Part shown: positions 44,958-57,493 of the stretch, piece by piece
Numbering within the stretch: position 1 is the first letter of the stretch
How the letters are laid out: every line of letters begins with the position of its first letter
Made by a program: the position numbers and the translations under genes
Notes under the pieces: model-generated
Databases searched by the model: none
What the model was told of the DNA's origin: nothing
The model's input: the letters and a program-made list of their open reading frames with translations, nothing else
DNA from: Penicillus capitatus
Lineage: Eukaryota > Chlorophyta
Direction of reading: 5' to 3'
Length of the DNA stretch: 64,000 nucleotides
Assembly: GCA_965649825.1 (NCBI GenBank)
Contig: OZ287712.1
Coordinates: 1-64,000 of the forward strand

Positions 44958-46366
44958 TCAGTTAGACCAGCCAGGATTAGGTGCATCAGAAAAGGTCGTG
45001 CCATCATAGACAGCATGAGGATAATCTTGCTTGACACTTGCGCTCAGTGGCAATCCGTGGGCGTCCATGTCGCCACCCTCTCCGACGATGCCTGTATTCA
45101 ATGACGTGACAGAGTCAATGTGTCCGCCTGGGCTGAAACCACCATAGCCAGAACCGGGGGAGTGTCCAGAAAACGAGCCGAAGTTTTTGACGTCTCCTGT
45201 TGCGCTGCCCATCGGGCCAACGGGTAGGCTGTGTGCCACGGCTGTTGGGCTGTTTCCAGTGCCGGCCAATTCATTCAAAGACGCATGAGGATAGCCATTC
45301 ATATTTGGAAATGTTGTTCCAAGCCCATTCGCTGTGGCATTGGAGAACAACATGTTCCCATACCCTCCATGAAGTCCCGTATATCCAGCTGCAGCAAAAG
45401 CTCCACCACCTGCACCACCACCACCACAGACACCCTCGATCCAAACAGGCAGGCAGGTAGGAGGAGGGGATGCACTTTCGAGGCCTAAGGCCATGTTGCT
45501 TGAAGCTCTCAATCGTGCGCTTCCTGCTCCCACCGGTCGATAGGTGCTCTGCATTCCGGGCAGAACAGCGGGATTCATGCGTCCAGGGGACGGAAACTTC
45601 TGGTAGGCTCGGTTTCCACTGGCATATCCTGTTGGCTGCACTCCCGGAAAGGTTTGCGGATACACATATTCGGCGGGAGTGGGACCGACAAACCCTCTCT
45701 GTTGCAGACCGACAGGACTTCTGGTGACAGCCATCTGGTCGCGAGGCACAGCATGCTTTATTTCAATCTTCTTGTCGTGGAGGGTTTGCATGACTCCATT
45801 CGCAAACACCTTCGCAACAGCGTCTTCTTCTTGAAACGTCACAAATCCGAATCCACGCGGTCGCTTGTTTTCGTGGTCGTACATAACCACCGCATCTTTG
45901 ACGGCGCCGTATTGCTCAAAGTATTCGCGGAATGCTTTCTCGTCGACTGTCGGTGCCAAACCTCCCACGAATATCTTCTTAGAACGCTGCGACCCGGATT
46001 CGTTCGTCTGTTTTTTCGCCTGATGCTCTTCTTTGGGCACGGCTTTCTTCGCCTCGACCTACAACACGTCGAACGAACATACATACCATCTGCCTCGGAG
46101 TTGCTGCCACGAGGGCGACAACGCACTTCTCTTCTGTCTATGGTGTGTGGCTGAAGCACGACTCTGTCAGCGACAGTGGGGTCGTCGAAGACAACGAATC
46201 CAAAGCCCCGTGGTCTGCCTGTGTTCCTGTCGTAGTTCACGAACGCCTCAGTCACGTTGCCGTAGTTCTCGAAATACATTCGGAGCTTCTGGTCGTTTGT
46301 TTCCCAACTGAGGCCACCAACGAACACTTTACATTCCTGCTTGCTGTTCTGGTTACTCGTACTCAT
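44958..46366 (-). CDS. Two-RRM hnRNP/Musashi-like RNA-binding protein
   Basis: Exons 46127-46366 and 44958-46058 join across a 68-nt intron into exactly 447 codons. RRM1 (residues 12-80) shows KVFVGGLSWETNDQKLRMYF and RPRGFGFVVF. RRM2 (about 108-180) shows KIFVGGLAPTVDEKAFREYF and RPRGFGFVTF. A short basic linker VEAKKAVPKEEH separates them, as in plant hnRNP1/RBGD and metazoan Musashi/DAZAP1 proteins. The remainder is Gly/Pro/Ser/Tyr-rich and low complexity, including a Gly run, and is probably disordered. Such proteins bind GU- or AU-rich RNA and control splicing, export or translation. Both RNP motifs are intact. Confidence 0.9.
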
Positions 46367-46624
46367 TTCGGCTCACGAGAAAAGGCAACTACCGCCGAAC
46401 GAACGAACAAACGAACTAAGGACGGCGCCTGTTTTACTGTGCCCTGATAAAACACTGACTTTCTGACTGACTGACTGACTGTCCGCTGGTTCGACAATAA
46501 AAGAACAGAACCGCACGCACTAAAATCGAAATGAAGCAAAGGATGTTCTCCGCCGTTCGTACAGATATTCATGATAAGACGGCACTGCGAATCGACTACT
46601 CTGTGGCGAACATTCCACGTGCAG

Positions 46625-47965
46625 ATGATGCCGTTTGACGAAACCGCCGCGAATCTGCTGCAGCGGCAGTTCGTCCCTTCACTAAGAACCGGCATCCGTG
46701 GCGTGGATGATGAGGGAGGACTGTTTCCCGGACAGATCATCGAGGCCTCTGGGCCTCATGCCTCTGGGAAAACGCAGCTCCTGATGCATGTCAGCCGTCC
46801 ACTAACCGTTTTCTGCATTGCGACTGACTCAACATCTCTGTGCAGATTGCGATGCAATGCATTCTGCCAAAGAGACTAGGCGGGTGGGAAAGTACGACCA
46901 CCATCACCACCCATGCTCCTCTCTATGCATCCACCCATCCTTTGTCAAGGAATCGCTGTGTTCATCGATCTCGATGGGAAATTCGAGAGCCACGTGTTCA
47001 TCTCTGTCCGTTCCTTTTACTCTTAGACGGATAGAGAACAACGAGCGAAGCTTCTGTGTTCTAGGCACTTGAAAAGAGGCTTCAGAAAGCAGAGTGGATC
47101 AGTTCGATATCCAACCATGGAAGTGCATCTGTCATCTCTGACGATGTGCTTTGTCTGTGGCAGACGTCGAAGAAATGAAGACCATGTGCCTGAAACGCTT
47201 CTGCTATGTCGTCAGACGCTTTTCTTGTCTCCTGGCCCACATCTTTGTGACCTGTACCAGATGCGATGCGACAGTTCCTTCGATTTTCTCTCCACTCTCA
47301 GAGTCTTGTCAAGAATCCTGACAGACAAGGCACAATCGATGCCATCCCTTCGGCATCGCTGATGGGTCCCTCGATGCATTCGTAGCTGAAGTCCAACAAG
47401 ATGGGCTGTCTGCTCATCGATAACATCATGGCGTACTGCTGGTCCGACAAGGCACGTGAATACTCCACATCTGGTACGTCCAGTCCTCGATATCGCACAC
47501 ACGTCACATCATCTCCCTGTGCAGATGTGAACGACATGCCCATGACGTTTCCGCGCGTACAGCAGAGCGTATTCGCAGAACTGGAGAAGATCCTCCAGTC
47601 CATGCACATCTTCATCGTCATCAGCAAAAATGCAACAACAGAGGTCAGATACATCTCCTTTTTTCTCACAACTTCCATGCCGAGTAGGTACGAATGGATG
47701 CTAGAGGACTGCCTCAGTGGGACCAGAGAGAGATGGTGCAACATAAACTCCAGGTCGGCGGTGCTTCCGAATCACGCCGTTCTCTTCACAGATCGATTTT
47801 TTCGTCTGGCAGATGTTCTATGCACAGCGGCTGATACTGGTTCCAGTGTTCAACCTGCCTGACGAGTTACAGAGTACATGGAGATGTGAGGGTCGAGGAG
47901 TCATGGCAAAATGGATGGTAGGCATCCCAAAATCGTGTTACAATCCTCGACAGGCGTTTCATTAG
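46625..47965 (+). CDS. XRCC2: XRCC2-like RAD51 paralogue
   Basis: Exon 1 (46625-46789) encodes FDETAANLLQRQFVPSLRTG and a Walker A region GPHASGKTQLLMH. A 56-nt intron leads to IAMQCILPKRLGGWE (46846-46891), and the next exon gives AVFIDLDGKFESH, the XRCC2-type strand after Walker A. Later exons include LEKRLQKAEWISSI, MCLKRFCYMRCDS, FDFLSTLRVLSRIL, KSNKMGCLLIDNIMAYCW (Walker B-like strand) and SVFAELEKILQSMHIFIVIS. The last exon ends FNLPDELQSTW...AFH. XRCC2 works in the RAD51 paralogue complex that stabilises RAD51 filaments in homologous recombination. Several internal introns are short and some borders are approximate. Whether the C-terminal exon belongs here is less sure. Confidence 0.75.
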
Positions 47966-48032
47966 AATTCCGACAGTCCTCATTTCCAATGGGATGGGAT
48001 GTTTCCAGGCTGACTACGGACATGGGTGGTGC

Positions 48033-51000
48033 CTACAGATTGGGCGAATTTTGATCTGCCTGCGGGTTTGCATTGAACATTTCTATGTCAAAGGCTGACT
48101 TGAATTGATGGAGCATCCTCTGAAAGCGCGTCCCTGCTTCTGGCTCTCCGAGTGCTTTTTCGATGGCCACATCCAACATCGGCGTGCCGTACACGCGCTC
48201 CACATTCTTGTAGCTCCAAATCATCCCCGTCGGCCACTGAGCCTGAATCTTCTGCTCCATGATACGAAGCATGTGTGGTCGTTGACTTGTCAGATACGAT
48301 CCATCCAACACAGGCTCTGCATAGCAGTTCTCAACAGAGGGCAAACAGACACAGCCGCGTCGATCTGCTCCGAGAGAGGCAGTGGGATCGTACACCGTCT
48401 GCTTGTACCAAGCCACCAACTGTGCCCACAGGAATTCAGACTTGTACCTCTTGCAATAGACATTCCTCAGTTTCTTCTTTCTCCGGACGGCATTGCTCCC
48501 ATTTGCAAGCTATACACGAGATAGGGGGATATTGACGGAAAGTATTTCTGTGTGTACTTTTGGCAGATCAACATCCGAAAGATCGACAGGAGGGGAGGTG
48601 ACTGCCAGACATCTCCTCCCAGTGACGAAGTACTGTGTGCTTGCCTTCAGAAACAGCAAATCGTGCAGAGCAGCGTGTGCAGGATGTATACCCCTGGGCA
48701 ACACAAACACATGGAGTCATGGTCTCTCTCCATCAGCTGGTTGCTCGCTCGAGCACTTACCTCAGCTTTTCACAGATTTGATGTATTCCATCTCGCGCTT
48801 GACTGGACGTTGTTGGTTGATAGGCAGAGAGAAACTCCACGAAATCCGACAGATGATCCTTGAGTGTCTTTTCTCCGTTTCTCCTACAGGCACATCCGAA
48901 TGATGTGTCAACTAACGGCGGCAGGGAATGAGAGCACGCGTCTGCTGTGTTATCTCGGCATCCCTTTGATGCCAACTTGAAGGCTTCTTCATTTCTGCAT
49001 AGCCTTTCATGATACTCATTCAGGGCTGCCAGCGCTTGGTTCACAACAGAATTCTTGCCGGTCCACAGATACTCAATGATCTCACTCTCCGTGAGGAATC
49101 GCACAGGTGGTCCCTGGTGATACAATCAGCTGCCTGTATGAAAACGAGATGCTTCATGATGGTGTGCCTACCTCATCGTCCTGTTTCCTGAGAAAGTACT
49201 TTGCCTTGTCAAGAGTGATAAAGAGATTCTGGAGTCGATTGGCTTTCACACCATTCGCTTCCACTTCAGCAGAAAACTCTGTGTAACGCTTGTGGTTCTT
49301 CAACAGCTTCGATGGCAATTGGTCGCGTTCATATTCCACAAACTCTACAGGAGTTTACAGAATCGATCCTTGACATCGACATCTCAGAAGCCCCACCTAA
49401 AATGAGCGAAGCCCATTTCGTCAACCAGTCTGGGATCAGCACGTTTGGATCGGATGCAGCTTGAAGAGCATAGATCTTGAATCCATGTTTTCGAAGACGA
49501 GATCGATCTGCGTCTGTTAGTGACTCATGACATGCCCTCAGCAGCAGGGCCGTTCGATCGAGGAATGTGTGTTGCACAGACATCACCTAGATGAGTGCAT
49601 TTCTCGTGAGAGCTCTGAGAGATGCAGACAGGAGTGACATCTCGGAAGGCTGAGCTGTCAGCGTAGTACAGAAAGCTTCCGCGACAGGCAGATGTGCCAC
49701 AGAGACAGATGGCAGCTCTGTACTCCTTTTCGCTCTCTGTGACACAGGAATAGTCCCACGTGAGCTCTTCCCCTTCCTGGATGTCTCGCAGAGTGAAAAG
49801 AGCGTTCGTTACGTGTCCTTCTGTGCAGATAGACACGGTCTGGCAGTTTGGACTGCAAGAATGGCACAATCGAGATGCATAGTTCCCACGATCGGCACTC
49901 TGAAACGCATCCACGTCATTTTGCGACTTCAGATGATGAAGGACACTTGCTTCGACGAAAATTACGCCGTATCCAAGATCGTCTTCACGAGGTCGTTCGA
50001 TTTGGATGTTATAGAAATCTGGGAGATCACTATCGGGATTCAGTTTCTTGATAGCGTCCTGTCGCTCGAACCATCTCCAAGGGGTGTACACTTCTCCAAG
50101 GTACTCCTCGACAAATGTGCCCTTTGGCAATCCACCCGGTCGACAACAGATGATACCCTGGCCCTAATCGACACCAAAGAGACAGAGAGCACTCACGCAT
50201 CGAAAACAGAGAGGGCGTGACAGGAGGACCTTGGGATGGGATCGGAAGTTATCAGTCACATCGGCCAGTTTTTCCAGGCGCTCTTTGTCGATGGTCTTGG
50301 GCGTCCACTCTCTCAGTTCCAGACACTGCATCAGTTGCAGCATTCGATCCGCCGTCTGCGACAATGCCAGATTGCCAATGGCCATTGTCCGCCTTCGAAC
50401 CACTTCCATGGCGCCAAACATATTCCTGCATCAACCCCCCGGCTACCCAAAAATGGCCTCACGCATTCCACGCCATACCATCCCTCGTCTCCCAATGCAT
50501 TGAGTGCTGACAACAGATGTCTCTCAATGAAGCCTGAACGGATATCCCCCTCTGTCGTTTCGAGTGCCATGAGTTCAGGACAGAGTTCCAGACAGTCATA
50601 AAGCAATTTTCTGGTGAAACAATCCAAGCCCCAGACAGAACATTCCTTCACATCTTTGCCCATTCTGCATCGTTCAGGAAACTCCTTCAACCGAATCGCC
50701 GCATGTACAGCTGCAGCCGCCTTTCCCAGCCAGGCACGATCGTCTCCCTGATCCAGGCATCCATCCATTCACCACAGGAAATCCATGCAGACACAAGACA
50801 TACGGTCAGATCCGTTCGGAGGCCTCGGTTCAGTGTATCCTTGTCCACTTGCTCGACGACGTCATTGGCGATCACGTAATCAGTAAAGGATGCGTATGGC
50901 CTGGGTGACCAGGGCACTCGACGCCAATCTCCCTGTCAGATGTTCTAAAACAAGAATCCCCAAATCGAGAGCAATGGAAATACCTGAAAACATGGCTCCA

Positions 51001-51133
51001 TGTTGGCATGGAGCATCTCATACGCCCTCACGATATCGTCTCTTGAGATCTTGATGCCACCATGCACGCCATTCTTCGGTTTACTCTCCGCTGGAATGTC
51101 GTCCGTATGACTCCTTGCATTCCTGTCAGGCAT
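48033..51133 (-). CDS. ATXR3: ATXR3/SDG2-type SET-domain H3K4 methyltransferase
   Basis: The gene reads leftward. N-terminal exons include MPDRNARSHTDDIPAESKP, WRRVPWSPRPYASFTDYVIA and CSVWGLDCFTRKLLYDCLEL. The SET domain (about 50130-49620) begins GQGIICCRPGGLPKGTFVEE and YLGEVYTPWRWFERQDAIK, which is characteristic of ATXR3. It contains the cofactor motif NYASRLCHSCSPNCQ and GEELTWDYS, then a post-SET CLCGTSACRGSF with zinc-binding cysteines. The long C-terminal region after SET (LPDWLTKWASLILG, LQNLFITLDKAKYFLRK, then the Gly/Trp-rich end WYKQTVYDPTASLGADRRG and GMIWSYKNVERVYGTPMLD) is also specific to this family. ATXR3/SDG2 is the major H3K4 trimethyltransferase of plants. Plant members are much longer at the N-terminus; no PHD or other reader domain is seen here. 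Confidence 0.88.
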
Positions 51134-51368
51134 TCATATCTGTGATGGAGCAGTCAGCCATCACTATGGGACGCACGTGGCAACAAGGGCATTGTCCGAA
51201 GACGTTCTCGCTTTCTTGCTGCGTCGCCGTGTCTGCATTTGTCTCTGAGCAATTCCATCTACCGTGCGATGCCTCCATTTAAGCATTAATTGGACAGAAC
51301 GCCCATCATTTCCAGTGACGAGCGTCTCACGTCGTCGTCGTTGCCTTCAGAAAACTGTCATCGGAACG
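51134..51368. promoter_or_regulatory. Divergent promoter region, ATXR3 / ALYREF
   Basis: 235 bp separate the two start codons. No TATA box or other element stands out. Confidence 0.45.
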
Positions 51369-52163
51369 ATGGAAGCCAAAGACAAACTGGATATGTCGTT
51401 GGAAGATATCATTAAGCAACACGAACGGCGAGGAGGAGGCGTCCGCGGTCGCCGTCGCGGTGGCGGTGTTTTCAAACCCGTCGCTATTGGGCGCGCTGGG
51501 TTTCGTCGCGGCGGACGGGGTGGCGGACGGGGTACCCGCTTATTAGGAGCTGGGCAGGCCTTTGACGAGCCACTCCTGGATGCCCGTGGCAAGTGGAAGA
51601 AAGACGCATCCACTGCGCCTCCCCGTCGAAGGGCGAGTCAAAGCTTCCAACCCAGACAGCGCCAGAGCTACAGACCCGTCACGATTCCGCAGAGACGGCC
51701 GACCACAGTCGTCTTATCCAATGCACCACCCGAAGACAAACTGTGAGATCTCAGCCGACCGCTGCATCATCATGTCTGAATGCCATGCACAACATAGGTT
51801 CCTGTCCAACCTGGAGTACCGCGTTAGTGAACGTGATCTGCTGGAGCTGTTCTCCCAGATTGGGCCCCTCAGAGGTGTACGTGTGAACTACGATAAAAGG
51901 TGAGACAATGCATGACTGCTGTAAAGCCAGGGTTGCTGCAACACGTGGGTGTCTGTAGCGGACGATCATTGGGAACAGGAGAAGTGACATTTGAAGTGCC
52001 CATTCATGCGACCATTGCCGAACGTCGTTTCAACGGCATCCTTATTGACTCGAAACCGTTAGTCATACAGAAGAGTGGTTCCCTGCAAAGCGGACAGAAC
52101 ACTGGACCGACTAAGCTGTCCTCTGGCATCACAGTAATACCCTATTCATCAGATCGACGCTAA
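51369..52163 (+). CDS. ALYREF: ALY/REF mRNA export adaptor
   Basis: Exons 51369-51742, 51798-51899 and 51959-52163 join through introns of 55 and 59 nt into 227 codons. The protein starts MEAKDKLDMSLEDIIKQHER, the conserved N-terminal motif of ALY/REF. An RGG-rich segment (RGGRGGGRGTRLL) follows, then one RRM with LSNLEYRVSERDLLELFSQI, VRVNYDKRSGRSLGTGEVTF and RFNGILIDSKPLVIQKSG. ALYREF bridges TREX to the export receptor and couples splicing to mRNA export. The C-terminal UAP56-binding motif typical of animals is not obvious. Its 3' end touches a leftward ORF (52160-52468). Confidence 0.93.
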
Positions 52164-52574
52164 ATGATTTGTACATCGTACTGTCCCATCCGATTAAAGA
52201 TATTCTCCTGTTGAGTGACGATGATGTTGTGACCCTCCTCGAAGTGTCTTTTTTCACCCGCTGAGTCCTTATCGGGTGTTGTGGGTGTGAAGGTCATGGA
52301 TCCGGACGAGGCACCGCCTGCTGCTGCCGCCGGCGGACGTAAACCTGGAGATATGCATACTGTACAGTCACTCAAATCTGCCGTTGTTGCCACAATTGCC
52401 CCGGAGCACCAATCCTTTGGCGGGAGTAGCACGGCGGGAGGTGGGGGTGGTAGTGGTAGTGCCGTCACCAGTGGCCCCGCAGGTCACCGACTTCGCAGCA
52501 GTATCATGCGCAGCGGAATGTACTCGGATCGAATGGACATTGGATAGAATTGGTATCTTTAAGAGACAAGGTTC
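52164..52574. other. Possible small leftward gene or UTR
   Basis: A leftward frame reads Pro/Ala-rich sequence and ends HFEEGHNIIVTQQENIFNRM before a stop at 52160. A rightward Gly/Ala-rich frame covers the same bases. I cannot decide whether either is translated; no family is recognised. Confidence 0.3.
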
Positions 52575-53006
52575 TCAAGTAGGCTGTCTGGGATCTGCCC
52601 TTTCATCATCACAAAAACGAGACTCGTGTGATTCTGTCTTGAAGACGACGTCTTGGAAGTCCTTCTCCCAGAAACGACGCGCCTCGTCTTTCGTGCGATG
52701 CTGCCAGATGGAAGGCTCTGGGCTTCGTGGGTTCGGTCCTGTGTACAGTCGGGTCTTTCCACCCAAACAGCGCCACATATCTGAAAGAGTGTCCTGACAA
52801 GTATCCAAATCTCCCTCAATGTAGTAGTTCTGCAGTTGGTGTGTGGGAGCTACGAACAAGCGAGACAACGAGTGAGATCACTACTGCACCGGGACACGGC
52901 AGGCAGACTTACTGAAACACCACCACACGGCATCGAAGCGTTTGATACACGACTCTTTCTGGATGGACTCGTGGACGGAGGCAGACGCGTCTTTCTTGTT
53001 TTCCAT
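52575..53006 (-). CDS. DUF3128 (C22orf39-like) cysteine-motif protein
   Basis: Exons 52913-53006 and 52575-52849 join over a 63-nt intron into 123 codons. The protein starts MENKKDASASVHES and contains KRFDAVWWCFTPTHQLQNYY, then EGDLDTCQDTLSDMWRCL and PSIWQHRTKDEARRFWEKD. This is the order of DUF3128 members: the paired-Cys helices C...C...C...C and a final W-x-x-R/K-x-x-x-E-A motif. The function of the family is poorly known; some members are mitochondrial or synaptic. The start is fixed by the frame just upstream of the Trp/Cys helix. It is divergent from the MaoC-like gene 97 bp away. Confidence 0.8.
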
Positions 53007-53102
53007 GACGAAGGCGTGTTTGGCAATGACGACTCGAAGCAGCAGGATACGTCGTCATCCACTGTCGCATCGGACGATCTGACGCGGCGAGTTTTCTAAG
53101 AG

Positions 53103-54410
53103 ATGACGCTTTCGGCGAGAGAGATGGTCGCTGCGGTGACGGACTGGAACACCGTCGCTGTTTTATGCTTGACGACGGTGATGACTGTCGGAGGCACGCT
53201 TTGGTGGCACCATCCTCGACAACGCGAAACCAGACTGTCGGACTGGCCACGAATTCTTCCCATGTTCCTTCGAGCCTTGACTGGAATGGCGACGAAACCC
53301 AAAAGACTTGATCCAAGCATCACAGAACTGCCTCGACTAAGAGTCCATGCTCTGAACCCCCGTGCCTTCTGCAGATCTGCCTTGTGAAGGTGTCTCTGAA
53401 ACAGCATCGCCCATTAGATATCTCAAAAGTGAAGAGATTCCTACGGTTGATCGGAGAGGATGATGGTGCAGCGAATGGCCAGCCTCATTTGATGTACTTC
53501 ATCGTCGAATCGTTCCGTTTTTGCATCTTCCTCCTGACGCACCCACTCTTTCCGTTGTCCACAATGGGAGCCCTTCTGCTGAAACACACTTCTGAACAAC
53601 TCGAAGACTGCACGTGCAAGACACCACTACACTTCATGTTTGTTGACGACACCTGCTTTGACGGAAGAAGATGCCGATGGAAGAAATCCTGCTGCTCAGG
53701 TGCGAGCTGCTTCCCGCAATACGGAGAACGCCGAAGGGTGACATGGAAGTGGATGTCGTCAACCGAGCGTACAGAGAAGGCAAGGCCGATTGGACGATGA
53801 GAACGACCGAGACGTCTTTTCAAATCTCTTTGTGGCAGATGGGGTGCTTGTGTGGAAAAGCACCACGACGGTGATCTTCATCGACCCAAACCGCAGACGG
53901 CAAACATCCTCATCCATCAAGACACAGATCTCGGATCTCCCTCAGGTCTGTGTGAGGAGAAAGGAAAGACGAGAGATCAGGTGACTGGCCTAGGAGATCA
54001 AGGGAGACCTCGTGAGCCTGCTGGATCTCCCTAAGAACGCAGGTCGGCGGTACGGCTGTTTGAATGGAGACCTCAATCCGATTCATCTCTGGTCTTGGAG
54101 TGCCCGGCCCTTTGGATTCAAACAGCCCATTGCCCATGCCCTCTACCTCATGGCACTGTCTCTTTCAAAATTGCAATCAACAAGACGACAGCTGCCTTCG
54201 TCTGGCCAGTCCCCCGGAACCCAGTCCAAAAGACTCAGCGCGAGGAGACTCGCCGCCGAATGCAGAAGACCGGCACTCCTCCTTTCACAGCTTGTGCTCA
54301 TGAAGCAGAATTCGAAGGAAGAGGAGGAGGACGGTGACATCCATTTCTGTCTGACGACTGCTGATCGTCGTAAACATGTGTTGATGGGTACTGTTACATG
54401 GACCACCTGA
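53103..54410 (+). CDS. MaoC-like (hot-dog fold) acyl dehydratase
   Basis: The N-terminus has one hydrophobic segment (VAVLCLTTVMTVGGTLWW), then basic sequence. A 32-nt intron (53343-53374) leads to VKVSLKQHRPLDISKVKRFL. Next comes FRFCIFLLTHPLFPLSTMGA, a block seen in the first hot-dog of MaoC-related proteins. After further introns come VFSNLFVADGVLVWKSTTTV and the diagnostic RRYGCLNGDLNPIHLWSWSA plus FGFKQPIAHALYLMA. That is the Y-x-x-x-(S/N)-G-D-x-N-P-I-H hydratase motif with catalytic Asp and His. A C-terminal FCLTTADRRKHVLMGTVTW ends at 54410. Such enzymes hydrate 2-enoyl-CoA or act as acyl dehydratases in fatty-acid metabolism. Internal exon borders after 54170 are not fully solved. Confidence 0.75.
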
Positions 54411-54638
54411 TTGAATGAGACTTGGCCGAATTGTCATTCATTTCCCAACGTTGACACGATCACCGCGTCGAGTCCGAGAAGTTCGACGTCCTCTTCTGAC
54501 GAATTCTGGTCCTGCTGTAGTCTGACATCGTCCTTCAGCGTTATCGGTTTTCCATCTTCGCCACGTCGCTCGCAGACGACAGAGACAACGCCAACCGAAA
54601 CACAGCAACATCCAGAAAGAGCACCGAACTCACCAGAA

Positions 54639-57419
54639 ATGTATCGACCACGACAGGGCGGCATATCGCATTATGGCAGTGGGGCTGGCAGCCTGTACGG
54701 AGCTGGACCGTCAGGGAGTATCTATGGAAACGGCTCAAAAGGACACGGGCGCAACAAGGAAGAGCGTACACTCTCGGTCACGTTTACTCGAGGAGATGGG
54801 GATAAAGTACACAGACAAACAACCCTGTCTATATGCAGGCAGCATCCAAGTCCATGTTCTGTGCGTCCAGCATTGCAATGGCATTCAAGCACTGCGCATT
54901 CACAATGGGAATCTGTATTCGGCATCGAGAGATTCGACGATTAAGAGATGGGGATTGCGGGATGATCATCTCCCTGTCCTGCGTGGGAGTTTTGAAGGGC
55001 ACTGCGACTGGGTCAACGATATCACATTCGTTGAGCAGTACTTGGCATCGGCATCGTCCGATGGGACAGTCAAACTATGGAGGTCAGAAAAGAGAACGTG
55101 CATTCTGACCCTGACAGATCACACGGACTACGTCTCCTGTCTGGCAAGTGCACCCGGACACTCAATTCTCACTTCAGCCGGGCTCAGATCTGAGATCTTT
55201 CTCTACGACCTGGAGGTGGGAGATACGTCTCATGGCCGATGGCGCTTACCATGGTGTGGTTGGTCTGTCTAGCACGATCTGAGAACGACGCGAAAACTGT
55301 TTCCGCCTGAGGATGCTTCGGACAAAGGCAGTGTTTACTCATTGGTCATGGATCCGGATGCACGTCTCATTGCTGCGGGTTCGACTGATGCTGTCATCCG
55401 ACTCTTCGACATTCGCGAAGCCATGAAGATCATGAAACTCAAAGTTGACGCTCACTCTTGCATCCCCTTCGCGTGTTCATGTGGATCTAGGGACACACTG
55501 AGAATGTAAGGTGTCTGGCAATGAATGCAGATGGAACCCGATTGCTTTCTGGATCCTCTGATCATTCTATCAAACTGTGGGATCTGCGCCATCAGCGATG
55601 TGTACAAGTGTGCATGCATCTCAATGGTATGACCGGGTGTTTGTGAGTCAGGCATTGCTTGCTGTCTAGACCTTCCACGTTCACAGCGACTCTGTATGGA
55701 CGATTTTGACGACAGACAACTTCGACGTCGTCGTCAGTGGAGGTCGAGACAAATGCGTTTTCAAGACGAACCTGGCCACCCGTACCAGCGAACTCCTTTT
55801 CAATGAGGACGAACCCATTGCACACATGGTCTGTCGATCGATTGTGCTACAGAGAGTGAGTGATGTGACATGTGTGTGATATCTCAGGCACGTGGATCAG
55901 AGAATGCACTCTGGGTGGCCACGGCATCATCATCTATCAAGAAGTGGAATGTCACATCGGGTCTGTCAGGAGACTTCAATATATGGACAGCCATGGAAAC
56001 AACCAACAGGGCTGTACCAGGTCGCGCCTTCTTGATTGCAGGAACATCGGGTCGCCGCAGTCTGGAGACTGTCACCAATCTGCCCCCTCTGCAGAATCGC
56101 CCTTCTCAAATCATAGAGGGTCTTCCAGCCATCGTCGAACACGCTGTACTTAATAATCATCGTCGCATCTTGACCAGAGATCGTTCTGGGAACGTCTCTC
56201 TTTGGGACGTGACCACCGGATGCGAAATAGAGCAGTATGGAAAGATCGATTTTCAACAAAAAGTCGAGGAACTGTATGAATTTGCAAGTGTACCTCGGTG
56301 GTTCTCAACTGGTGCGTACCACTCATCATCTCTGTCCATCGTCAATACAAGTCTGTCGGTGCAGATAAGCGTCTAGGACAGCTCACCTTGGTTTTGAAAT
56401 ATCCTCAATGCTACGAAGCAGAGTTCTATGCCGTGGATCTGGGTGTCGATGCCCCGGAAGACAAGAGACTCAACTATGGCGAGTGTATGTTGAAAGGGCT
56501 CTTTGGACGTTGGGCGATGGAATGTGGTCTGCCTCTGCGAGAGGATGCTGATACCATCGATGTGTGGGGAACAGATTGGATCGACAGAAAAAAGAAGAGA
56601 GTCGCCAGTTTTCGATTCTGGGACGACCCTCGTGTCAGAAGTCTGTGCCCGATCCCTTCACGACTCGATCTGCCGTGATGCCTCTTCAGTTTTTGTGTCC
56701 AGTACAAAGAAATCGACAGAACCGTGGAAACTGTGTGTCTCTGATATCAACGGTCGTGCGAGTGAGACAGGTGAACTCGCCGAATGGATCACAGACTGCG
56801 TTCTGCGAAATCGCATTGCTCAAATCCGAGATCTGAAGTGCTCCTTCCATCTTGTACCTTATGATGTAGGAGTGACGACCACGAGTCTATGGCAGATGGC
56901 CTCTTTATGGTGTGCCCTTAGGAATCCGTTCCACGAATAAGCCAAAGCAGACTGAATGCTCCGCGCATTCTGCAAGTTCGAAAGGTCTTGGGACAAAGCT
57001 GTTGGTTGGTTGGGGCACTTGTGTATTGACGGTCTGGTCTGTAGGTGGCGCAATATCTCAAACAGAAATTGGCAGATCTGGATCCTCCGTTTCCTGTGCA
57101 CATCATTCCGTATGATGTGGATCCGAATGAGAGTCAGGCGGATTCCGAAGACACCAGTAGCATTCCCGATGAGATGGATCTCGATGTTCCCGAAGTTGAG
57201 CTCCTTTGCCATGGAGAAGTGAGAACGGAATGTTGAATGCACTCCTCTTACAGCCGGACTTCTGTTTTGCATTAGGCCGTCCCCTTTTGGATGAGTCTAT
57301 CTGCCATTCATGAGTATCTGTGGAAGTCCGCTCAAGATCTCCAGTTTCAGTATCGTATACGAACAGATATCCCTGCGCCTGCCCCACAACTCATCCCGCG
57401 CAAGACGCAAACTACATAG
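54639..57419 (+). CDS. WDR48: WDR48/UAF1-like WD40 protein
   Basis: The start [20 protein letters not shown] is Gly/Ser-rich. WD repeats follow in the WDR48 order: [80 protein letters not shown] and [20 protein letters not shown]. Later motifs include [56 protein letters not shown] and [15 protein letters not shown]. The C-terminal ubiquitin-like part ends [20 protein letters not shown]...LQFQYRI. UAF1 activates USP1, USP12 and USP46 deubiquitinases and promotes homologous recombination. Introns are about 50-60 nt. A converging SET gene ends 75 bp downstream. Confidence 0.88.
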
Positions 57420-57493
57420 ACAATTCTGTAAATGCACGTGCATTGACACGCTAAGTACAGTTGTTCTGTCGCTCATCGTCACGTTGCACAAAG